This document shows, piece after piece, positions 1 through 6,948 of a DNA stretch of 64,000 nt. A program made the position numbers and the translations under genes. Source of the DNA: Gilliamella sp. ESL0405 (GTDB lineage: Bacteria; Pseudomonadota; Gammaproteobacteria; Enterobacterales; Orbaceae). Location of the stretch: the NCBI RefSeq assembly GCF_019469205.1, contig NZ_CP048265.1, forward strand, positions 434,001 to 498,000. The letters are read 5' to 3'. A model generated the notes under the pieces. It had not been told where the DNA came from, searched no databases, and was given only the letters and a program-made list of their open reading frames with translations. How positions within the stretch are numbered: position 1 is the first letter of the stretch; each line of letters begins with the position of its first letter.

Positions 1-972
1 GCCGTAGCAACGCCACTTGTGGGCGGAATAATTGCGCTGATATTGGCTTTTGTTGTTGCAACGTTGCAAATCATTTTAGAGCTCAATTCCGGTGATATTA
101 ATCAGCATCGAATCGAAAAGTTAACCGGTATTCCGGGCGTAACTTGTACGCACCGAATGCTATTTTTCAGTGCCATTTATTATCCTTTTGATCTTCTATT
201 ACGCAAAATCCCCGCTTTGAATAAGCCAATGGATGCAGCAACCTTGCGTTCTAAACTAGGGGTATTTGCTGAAAATCACGTAATCGGATTTTTATTAGGT
301 GTCATTTTTGGGATTATTGCTGGTTATGATGTGGCGGCCATTTTAATGCTAGGAGTGCAAGCGGCGACCGCTTTAATGCTGTTCCCGATGATCTCAAAAT
401 TATTTATGCAGGCGCTATCCCCGATTTCCGAAGCGATCAGCGATTATATGAATAAACGCTTTGCCGGTCGTAAACTGTTTGTGGGTCTTGATTGGCCGTT
501 TATGGGGGGAGCAAGTGAAATCTGGTTTACTTTAATTGTCGCCATTCCTATCACCTTAATTTGGGCAGTAATTTTACCCGGTAATAAAATCTTACCATTT
601 GCTGGCATTATTAATATCGCACTGGTTGTGCCAGCTTATATTTTAACCAAAGGCAATACATTAAGAATGGTGATTTTAGCTATCATCGGTGTGCCATTTT
701 TTCTGTTTGTCGGAACGCAATTTGCGCCAATTATTACCGATTTAGGCTTAGCCACTAAGGCGATTGATATTCCAAACAACCAACTTATTTCTAACAGCTC
801 TATTGATGCACCTGTCTTTACTTATGCATTTTCATTTATTTGGCAATGTTTACAAGGCTATTTTGTTCCATTGATATTGGCTATTTATTGGTGCACTGGC
901 TATTTCTTTTATGCACGTGAACTGAAAAAAGAGGCACAACAAGATAGTGTTGATCTGAAAATAGATGAGTAA
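1..972 (+). CDS. gatC: PTS galactitol-family permease, EIIC component (5'-truncated by window edge)
   Basis: This is the membrane channel component of a galactitol-type (EIIC-GAT family) phosphotransferase system, which takes up a polyol or sugar while it is phosphorylated. The frame is open from base 1, so only the C-terminal 323 or so residues are present; the family is usually about 450 residues. Many hydrophobic segments alternate with short polar loops. The region around NQHRIEKLTGIPG and the FVGLDWPFMGG stretch resemble GatC of enteric bacteria. The GTG at 19 is internal, not the start. The gene is followed after 87 bases by a PTS-controlled regulator on the same strand, with an aldolase and a Dha-type kinase nearby, so the permease probably feeds that pathway. 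The exact substrate cannot be read from sequence. The IIA and IIB genes presumably lie upstream of the window. Confidence 0.8.
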   Translation, partial: AVATPLVGGIIALILAFVVATLQIILELNSGDINQHRIEKLTGIPGVTCTHRMLFFSAIYYPFDLLLRKIPALNKPMDAATLRSKLGVFAENHVIGFLLGVIFGIIAGYDVAAILMLGVQAATALMLFPMISKLFMQALSPISEAISDYMNKRFAGRKLFVGLDWPFMGGASEIWFTLIVAIPITLIWAVILPGNKILPFAGIINIALVVPAYILTKGNTLRMVILAIIGVPFFLFVGTQFAPIITDLGLATKAIDIPNNQLISNSSIDAPVFTYAFSFIWQCLQGYFVPLILAIYWCTGYFFYARELKKEAQQDSVDLKIDE

Positions 973-1018
973 AACTGGACTATTTGTAAACAGGTAATTA
1001 GTACAAACTGATGGTAAT

Positions 1019-1042
1019 GCTCGTTATCATCAGATAACGAGC
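1019..1042 (+). repeat. Perfect 10-bp hairpin between gatC and the PRD regulator gene
   Basis: GCTCGTTATC (1019-1028), a four-base loop ATCA, then GATAACGAGC (1033-1042) form a perfect stem. No T-run follows, so it is not a standard intrinsic terminator. It sits just before the AGAGG ribosome binding site of the regulator gene that starts at 1060. It could protect or attenuate the mRNA between the two genes, or act as a dyad operator. Confidence 0.6.
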
Positions 1043-1059
1043 AAGAGGCTAATAATTAT

Positions 1060-3123
1060 ATGGTTGTTGATAAAAGAATTCATGCTGTTTTAAATGCATT
1101 AATTCAAAATCCAAGTGTCAGTGGCGTAGAGCTGCAAAATAAATTTGGGTTAACCCGTAAACAGCTTAGTTATACCTTAAAAAAGATTAATGATTTTCTT
1201 GAATCATCAAATCTTGAATTAATTAAACGATTTAAAACCGGAAAATTTAGCATTCCTAAAGTCGTGATTGAAACCTTTAGAGACGAACCCGTCTCGCTTT
1301 CTATTGGTCGATATATCTATTCAGAAGATGAAAGAGTGCATCTACTGCTATTTTTTTTATTAACCAGAACTGAGCGCTTGTCATTAATTCATCTCTCCTC
1401 AGCGCTGACCGTTAGCCAAAATACGGTGATTAATGACATTAAAAAAGTGCAAACCCTGCTCGATCAATACCATATGCAGGTAACTTATGATCGTGAAAAT
1501 GGTTATCGCATTGTTGGCACAGAAATTAATAAGCGCTATTTATTATTAAAGCTAATTCATCGTATCATTAATATGCCAATAGCCGATAAAATTTTTCGGC
1601 ACAATAAGATTATTACTCAAGGCCGATTAGAACAAGTCGGACAAGTGTTTAGTGAAATTGAACGAAAATTAAAAATTGTTTTTACCGATGAACAACTGCA
1701 AGAATTAACCTATTTTATTGGTTTTATGCTACACCGAATTGAAACCAACAAAAAAATAGAGTTATTGCCGGAAAACTATACCGATGTAGCAAACAGTCGT
1801 GATTTTCAATTAATGAAAAAATTAATTGAACGCTTTGGCATTACCGATCTGAATGAGCAGATTTTTTTAACGGTATTGGTACAAAGTTCCAATATCCAAA
1901 CATTATCAGACAAATATTTTCATCTCGATGCCGTGTTATTAGAGAGTGCAGTTGAAGTTATCGATAATTTTGAACAGATCAGCTGTATTACCTTTCAGGA
2001 CAAAAGTGAATTAATTGAACGTATTTATCAACACTGGAAACCGGCCTATTATCGCATCCGTTACCATATCACCAACATCAACAGTGTTTACGATATTGTT
2101 TTGCAAGAGTTCGGTCATTTACATGAAATGGTACGTAAAGCCATAGCGCCGTTTGAAAAGATACTGCATTGTAATATGCCGGATGAGGAAGTGGCGTTTA
2201 TTACCGTTTTATTAGGCGGCTGGTTAACACGAGAAGGGCTAATTAACCAAATTAAAACAAAGAAAATTGCCATAGTTGTTTGTGAAAATAGCGCCACAGT
2301 CTCTACTTACTTATATTTGACTTTACAGGTGTTGCTTCCGGAACTTCACTTTTCTGATGCCATGTCTAAACGAGAGTTTGAAAAGTATAAACACTATTAT
2401 GACATTGTTTTTTCAACCTCACATTTATCCACCGATAAACTGCTCTTTATTGTTAACCCTTCGTTGAATAATTTGCATAAAAATGCATTACGTAACCAAG
2501 TTATTGGCACATTACAAGGGATTGACCCAAGCATTATCCAAGTTGAAGAACTGATGTTAATTGTTGAAAAGTTCACCCATATAAAAGACAGAAAGGCGCT
2601 ACAAAAAGAGCTTACCGCCTACCTGTATAATGATGAACTCAATGACAATCCGCTACGAATCAACCAACAAGAGATCCCTTCGTTGGCGGATTTAATGCAA
2701 AAAGAGCATATCTACCTTGCCCAAACAGCCGATATTTCATGGCAACAGGCACTGGAATTAGCGGCTAAACCACTATTAAACGGGCAATTTATTGAACGTT
2801 ATTATCTGGAACGAATGATCAACAAAATCCAATTTGAACAGCCCTACATTATGCTGGTTGAAGGGTTAATTATTGCGCATGCCGGTATTGATGATGGTGT
2901 CAATCAAGTTGCCATGTCGCTACTTAGGTTACCCGACAAAATCGATATTGGTGGCTATATGCAAGCCGATTTAATTGTAGTGCTAGCGACCAACAATCCA
3001 CAAAAACATCTTAAAGCATTGGCGCAATTAAATGAGTTATTAGAACTTCATGACGGTTCAACCCATTTACGCCAAGCCAAAAATAATCAAGAAATTTGGG
3101 AATTATTTGCCCGCTATCAATGA
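1060..3123 (+). CDS. PRD-containing, PTS-controlled transcriptional activator with EIIB-like and EIIA domains
   Basis: This 687-residue protein has the layout of MtlR/ManR/LicR-type activators. Two helix-turn-helix regions lie within about residues 1-150. Two PTS regulation domains follow at about 180-390, with conserved histidines in a FMLHRIE and an EFGHLHEM stretch. An EIIB-GAT-like domain at about 395-490 has Cys408 in its active loop (VVCENS). An EIIA fructose/mannitol-like domain at about 540-687 has the phospho-acceptor candidate His607 in IIAHAGID. Proteins of this family bind DNA and are switched by PTS phosphorylation, so availability of the sugar carried by the upstream permease probably sets its activity. 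Because it has DNA-binding HTH domains, it is not an RNA-binding BglG-type antiterminator. Start ATG 1060 is preceded by AGAGG. It likely controls this operon and possibly dhaKL. Confidence 0.85.
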   Translation: MVVDKRIHAVLNALIQNPSVSGVELQNKFGLTRKQLSYTLKKINDFLESSNLELIKRFKTGKFSIPKVVIETFRDEPVSLSIGRYIYSEDERVHLLLFFLLTRTERLSLIHLSSALTVSQNTVINDIKKVQTLLDQYHMQVTYDRENGYRIVGTEINKRYLLLKLIHRIINMPIADKIFRHNKIITQGRLEQVGQVFSEIERKLKIVFTDEQLQELTYFIGFMLHRIETNKKIELLPENYTDVANSRDFQLMKKLIERFGITDLNEQIFLTVLVQSSNIQTLSDKYFHLDAVLLESAVEVIDNFEQISCITFQDKSELIERIYQHWKPAYYRIRYHITNINSVYDIVLQEFGHLHEMVRKAIAPFEKILHCNMPDEEVAFITVLLGGWLTREGLINQIKTKKIAIVVCENSATVSTYLYLTLQVLLPELHFSDAMSKREFEKYKHYYDIVFSTSHLSTDKLLFIVNPSLNNLHKNALRNQVIGTLQGIDPSIIQVEELMLIVEKFTHIKDRKALQKELTAYLYNDELNDNPLRINQQEIPSLADLMQKEHIYLAQTADISWQQALELAAKPLLNGQFIERYYLERMINKIQFEQPYIMLVEGLIIAHAGIDDGVNQVAMSLLRLPDKIDIGGYMQADLIVVLATNNPQKHLKALAQLNELLELHDGSTHLRQAKNNQEIWELFARYQ

Positions 3124-3150
3124 ATATTTTGCCTAAAAAGGAGTGTTAAA

Positions 3151-3813
3151 ATGTTAGAGATTCAAAAACAATATGTTGTCGATATGGCTAAGAAATCCAG
3201 TGAATGGGGACTTTGTAAACATAAAGCAGGTAATTCAAGTGTCCGTGACAAACAGACCGGCTATGTGCTAGTAACCCCAACAACCATTGATAAACAACTA
3301 TTAACCGCACGTGATATTGTGGTTATGGATCTAGATGATAATGTGATTGAAGCGCAATCCGGATTAAGACCGACCAGTGAATGTTTGATGCATTTGGAAA
3401 TTTATAAGGCTCGTCCGGATGTGTTTGCCGTTTCACACACCCACTCAATTTTTGCAACGGCATTTGCGGTATTAGCAAAGCCCATACCGGCAGTTGTTTA
3501 TGAGTGTGCTATTTTGAATTTAAAAGACGGCGTGATTCCGGTTGCGCCATATGGTCGCCCTGGTACGCCGGAACTGTCAACTAGTGTCATTGAGCCAATT
3601 AAGCGAGCCGATGCCATTTTAATGGAAAAACATGGCGCCATTGCGGTGGATAAAGATCCTTATGAAGCGGTATTAAAAGCGGCCTACATTGAAGAAATGG
3701 CAGAGATTTATTATCACGCATTGTTGATTAATGGTGGTAAAGATCCGGGTGGATTCCCGCCACAAGAGTTACAAAGTTGGGCATATCCTTCCCAAATAAA
3801 ATTTAAACAATAG
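3151..3813 (+). CDS. Class II aldolase/epimerase family protein (fuculose-phosphate aldolase-like)
   Basis: This 220-residue zinc enzyme belongs to the class II aldolase/adducin family, which includes L-fuculose-1-phosphate aldolase and ribulose-5-phosphate 4-epimerase (usual length 210-230). Visible hallmarks are the phosphate-binding GNSS near residue 30, catalytic-type Glu77 in TSECL, zinc ligands His96 and His98 in SHTHS, and His161 in EKHGAI. AAAGGAG lies directly upstream of the ATG. The gene follows the regulator by 27 bases and is probably cotranscribed with it and the PTS genes. In this context it could cleave a ketose phosphate made from the imported polyol into DHAP and an aldehyde. 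An epimerase or a decarboxylase of the OtnC type is also possible, since family membership alone does not fix the substrate. Confidence 0.8.
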   Translation: MLEIQKQYVVDMAKKSSEWGLCKHKAGNSSVRDKQTGYVLVTPTTIDKQLLTARDIVVMDLDDNVIEAQSGLRPTSECLMHLEIYKARPDVFAVSHTHSIFATAFAVLAKPIPAVVYECAILNLKDGVIPVAPYGRPGTPELSTSVIEPIKRADAILMEKHGAIAVDKDPYEAVLKAAYIEEMAEIYYHALLINGGKDPGGFPPQELQSWAYPSQIKFKQ

Positions 3814-3872
3814 GGTAGGTGGATAATGAAAGAGAGGAAAAGTCACGTCTAAATGACAGAAACAAATAAGTT

Positions 3873-3910
3873 AATAAATCCGCCAACACTGTTAGCGGAT
3901 TTATTTTTTT
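3873..3910. terminator. Bidirectional intrinsic terminator between aldolase gene and dhaL
   Basis: AATAAATCCGC (3873-3883) pairs with GCGGATTTATT (3894-3904) and is followed by a run of T. It closes the plus-strand operon and overlaps the stop codon of dhaL on the other strand. The A-rich left flank gives a weaker U-tract for minus-strand transcripts. Confidence 0.85.
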
Positions 3911-4538
3911 AAGGCATCTGAATATATTCATTCATATATTTTAAAATATAAGCCATTGAAACAGCGCCCGGATCCATATGACCAATAGCACGTTCACCTA
4001 AGTTTTTAGCTCGACCAAATACCGCTATCATCTGTTTGGTTTGCTCTGCGCCTTCCATTGCAGATTGGGCAATTTTAGGTAACGCCTCTTTCAAGGGTAA
4101 TTGGCATAATTCATTTGCGCTGGTTGCCGCAGCTGCTAAAGCATCAACCATGGTCTTATCACGCGGTTTAGCATTGCCTCGTTGATAGACAGCTTGCCAA
4201 CCTTGATTAAGTAGTGTTGCTAATGTGCTGGTATTAAATTCTGCCTTACCAATAATACTTTTACCGCCAGCTCTAAATAAAGTGCCAAATATTGCGCCGG
4301 AAGCCCCGCCCATACTGGTCATTAATTTTGTACCAACTTGATTGAAAAAATCACCAATATCATTTGGCTTAAACTGATCATCTTGTAACAGTACTATCAA
4401 TGTCGCAAATCCTCGCTTCATACCAATACCATGATCGCCGTCGCCAACAATTTGATCTAAAGCGGTTAATGTTGGCTCACTTTCCACCATTTTTTCGGCG
4501 ACAAATAACATCATTTTACGTAGTTGTGACAAGTTCAT
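3909..4538 (-). CDS. dhaL: Dihydroxyacetone kinase, ADP/ATP-binding subunit DhaL
   Basis: This is the nucleotide-binding subunit of a two-subunit dihydroxyacetone (or related ketose) kinase. Its 209 residues match the family length. The magnesium-binding aspartates Asp28, Asp33 and Asp35 are present in the motif around VGDGDHG, and the glycine-rich MGGASGA loop near residue 80 is intact. The start follows the dhaK stop codon by one base and has its own GGAGA, so translation is probably coupled. In PTS-dependent systems a third subunit, DhaM, rephosphorylates the nucleotide on DhaL. No dhaM is present in this window, so the subunit is either encoded elsewhere or the kinase uses ATP directly. 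Confidence 0.92.
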   Translation of the reverse strand: MNLSQLRKMMLFVAEKMVESEPTLTALDQIVGDGDHGIGMKRGFATLIVLLQDDQFKPNDIGDFFNQVGTKLMTSMGGASGAIFGTLFRAGGKSIIGKAEFNTSTLATLLNQGWQAVYQRGNAKPRDKTMVDALAAAATSANELCQLPLKEALPKIAQSAMEGAEQTKQMIAVFGRAKNLGERAIGHMDPGAVSMAYILKYMNEYIQMP

Positions 4539-4539
4539 T

Positions 4540-5544
4540 CTATTTTCTCCATCCTAAGGTTTGGCAAGGTAGGTCATAAAGGTGTTGTAACTGCTGATCT
4601 AATTTCATTAAGGTGATCGAAAAGCCGGACATTTCCAATGAGGTACAAAAATGGCCAATGGCAATATCATGGCTGATTATGCCTCGTGAATCGAGTTCAA
4701 TACCGACTTTTCTGGCAATAATTAATAGTTCGGTATTACTCATTGCACCTAGGTTATTAATCAGTACGCACACCCGATCGGCACGCACAAAAGGTAGATC
4801 GTCACACAATCTATCTATCATCTCTTTAACCACATCGTCGGTGGAGGTCATTGTTTGACGGCGTAAACCGGCTTCACCATGAATACCGATACCAATTTCA
4901 ATTTCGTTATCGGCCAGTTCAAAGTTAAAGTTATTCGACTGAGGCAATGCGCAACCATTGAGCGCTACACCGATAGTGCGTACGTTATTATTGGCTTTTG
5001 CTACGACTTGATAAAGCTGGTCAAGATCATATTTTTCCAATTGCGCCGCTGCGCCGGCTATTTTATAAAGAAACATAATACCGGCAACGCCCCGACGATC
5101 TGAGATTTTAGAAAGCGGAGCAGAAGCAATATCATCGGTTGCGCGAATGGTTTTGGTGGTAATATTTTCTTCGGCTAAAATTTCGGCGGCAATATCAAAA
5201 TTCATCCCGTCCCCGGAATAGTTACCATATAAAAATAGTGCGCCATGACCTTGATGTGTGGCTTTGGTCACTTCAATTATTTGATCAGGCGAGGGCGAGG
5301 TAAACACTTCGCCAAGTGCACAGCCGTCAATGCTACCTTCACCGATAAAGCCGGCAAAAGTTGGCTCGTGACCGCTACCGCCGCCGGAAATAACCACAAC
5401 TTGATCATCTGTGATGTGATTGCCATAAACTGCAAAGTAGTTTGGAATTGCAGTGAGTTTGCCATTATATCCATATACTAAGCCTTGCATCACTTCTTGC
5501 CTGACATTGTTAGGATCGTTGAGTAATTTTTTAGGTTTGCGCAT
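4540..5544 (-). CDS. dhaK: Dihydroxyacetone kinase, substrate-binding subunit DhaK
   Basis: DhaK binds dihydroxyacetone covalently through a histidine. Here that residue is His222 in the IGIHGEAG motif. The SGGGSGHEP loop near the N-terminus and the GNYSGD motif are intact. The preferred start is the ATG at 5544, which has AGAGGA about nine bases upstream and gives 334 residues; the frame is open back to 5598 but the extra residues have no family counterpart. It forms an operon with dhaL, which begins one base after this stop codon. Related DhaK-like kinases phosphorylate erythrulose and other short ketoses, so the substrate may be a tetrose rather than dihydroxyacetone. The convergent position next to a polyol PTS and aldolase suggests the kinase handles a cleavage product. 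Confidence 0.9.
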   Translation of the reverse strand: MRKPKKLLNDPNNVRQEVMQGLVYGYNGKLTAIPNYFAVYGNHITDDQVVVISGGGSGHEPTFAGFIGEGSIDGCALGEVFTSPSPDQIIEVTKATHQGHGALFLYGNYSGDGMNFDIAAEILAEENITTKTIRATDDIASAPLSKISDRRGVAGIMFLYKIAGAAAQLEKYDLDQLYQVVAKANNNVRTIGVALNGCALPQSNNFNFELADNEIEIGIGIHGEAGLRRQTMTSTDDVVKEMIDRLCDDLPFVRADRVCVLINNLGAMSNTELLIIARKVGIELDSRGIISHDIAIGHFCTSLEMSGFSITLMKLDQQLQHLYDLPCQTLGWRK

Positions 5545-5829
5545 TTGCTTTTCCTCTTTTTTAAGCATAATTAACCAGCGATATTTTAGGAAAAACAAAT
5601 AATTGAAACGAATACAATTAATGACAAATAATATCCCACTGGTTGCGCATCATCGGGATGTACATTTAAAGTGCCTTGCAAAGCATATATTGCAACTTGA
5701 GTCCTTGAAAACGAATATATCGACATTATTTATGTATAAATTAGTTAGCAAAGCAAATTATCTTTATTATTGGTAAACAAGTTTTTGGAGTGTTGGGTGT
5801 TTAACGATAAGCACCTTCGATAATCAATT

Positions 5830-6633
5830 ATGAAATCAGAATCCTACTTTCAACGTTTTAGCGGTATTGCAAGGCTTTATGGTGAAGCGGCATTAACGCA
5901 ATTTTCACAAGCTCATATTTGTGTCATTGGTATTGGTGGTGTTGGGGCATGGGTGGCCGAATCCCTTGCGCGTAGTGGTATTGGGCAAATTACCTTAATT
6001 GATATGGATGATGTGTGTATCACCAATACTAATCGGCAAATTCATGCGTTAAATACCAATATTGGTAAAGCTAAAACTGCTGTTATGGCTGAACGAATTT
6101 TACAGATCAATCCTCAATGCATCGTCAATGTCATCGATGATTTTATCAGTCCGGATAATGTTGCAAACTATTTAGGGTCGAAACAAAACCCTCGCTTCAA
6201 CTTTATTATTGATGCCATTGATAGCGTGCGTGATAAAGCTGCGCTTTTAGCGCACTGCAAGCGAAATAAATTAAAAGTTATCACCATTGGTGGCGCTGGC
6301 GGGCAAAAAGATCCGACCAAAATTAAAATTGCTGATTTAGCCAAAACTGTTCAAGACCCGTTAGCGGCTAAATTGCGTGAGCGCTTAAAAAATGATTATA
6401 AACTCAATAAAGACAGCAAAGGTAAGTATGCCATTGCGTGCGTCTTTTCGACTGAGCAGTTAACTTATCCAGCTCAAAATGGTCAGGTTTGTTCCACTAA
6501 AAGCCAAGCTGAAGGTAGCAAAAAAATGGATTGTCAGTCCGGATTTGGCGCTATTACTACCGTGACAGCGACTTTTGGTTTTGTGGCAGTAAGTTATGTA
6601 TTAGATAAGTTATGCAAGCCTAAGTCATCTTAG
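5830..6633 (+). CDS. tcdA: tRNA threonylcarbamoyladenosine dehydratase TcdA
   Basis: TcdA is an E1-like (ThiF/MoeB family) ATP-dependent enzyme that closes threonylcarbamoyladenosine at tRNA position 37 into its cyclic form. The 267-residue length agrees with E. coli (268). The nucleotide-binding loop IGIGGVGAWVAESL is at about residues 33-46, followed by LIDMDDV and the NRQIHAL segment. The C-terminus (GFGAITTVTATFGFVAVS) is hydrophobic, as in the family. The start ATG 5830 lacks a strong ribosome binding site. It is a single gene, with 230 bases separating it from the divergent dhaK. In enterics the cysteine desulfurase csdAE genes sit nearby, but they are absent here. Confidence 0.92.
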   Translation: MKSESYFQRFSGIARLYGEAALTQFSQAHICVIGIGGVGAWVAESLARSGIGQITLIDMDDVCITNTNRQIHALNTNIGKAKTAVMAERILQINPQCIVNVIDDFISPDNVANYLGSKQNPRFNFIIDAIDSVRDKAALLAHCKRNKLKVITIGGAGGQKDPTKIKIADLAKTVQDPLAAKLRERLKNDYKLNKDSKGKYAIACVFSTEQLTYPAQNGQVCSTKSQAEGSKKMDCQSGFGAITTVTATFGFVAVSYVLDKLCKPKSS

Positions 6634-6948
6634 TTTGCATAATGTGAGTGGCGCTTTTTTGATAGTGGTTAGCCGGTGTTGCGTGAAAACGATAAGTCCA
6701 TGATTAATATAATTAGTATTTGAATATCGTCGGTATAATGTGTCGGTTTATTTTCTCGATAGGGTTACTTAATAATAGCTATGATTTTTCGGCTAAAAAC
6801 ATTCGTTTTTTGTGCATTATCTTATTGTATAAAGTAATAAACTGATTTACGATAACGTCAATTTCGTTTTGTTGTTATGCTTAGGCATTAAATTCAAGGA
6901 AGACGCCAAACGATCCAGATTTATTTTTTTAATTTCAAGGAGAAATCT
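6634..6948 (+). promoter_or_regulatory. adhE upstream region with a candidate -10 element
   Basis: These 315 bases hold no gene. A TATAAT lies at 6734-6739 without a clear -35 hexamer, and a second AT-rich candidate (TATAAA) lies near 6830. If the first is used, the adhE leader is about 200 bases, which would be unusually long and could carry post-transcriptional control as in enteric adhE. An AAGGAG ribosome binding site lies just before the ATG at 6949. No convincing operator was recognised. Confidence 0.35.

Noticed and set aside
1060..3123. A BglG-type RNA-binding antiterminator
   Set aside because: The N-terminus carries helix-turn-helix domains, not the short CAT RNA-binding domain, and the protein has additional EIIB and EIIA domains.
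4613..5481. Several plus-strand frames across dhaK
   Set aside because: They are shadows of dhaK without ribosome binding sites or recognisable domains.
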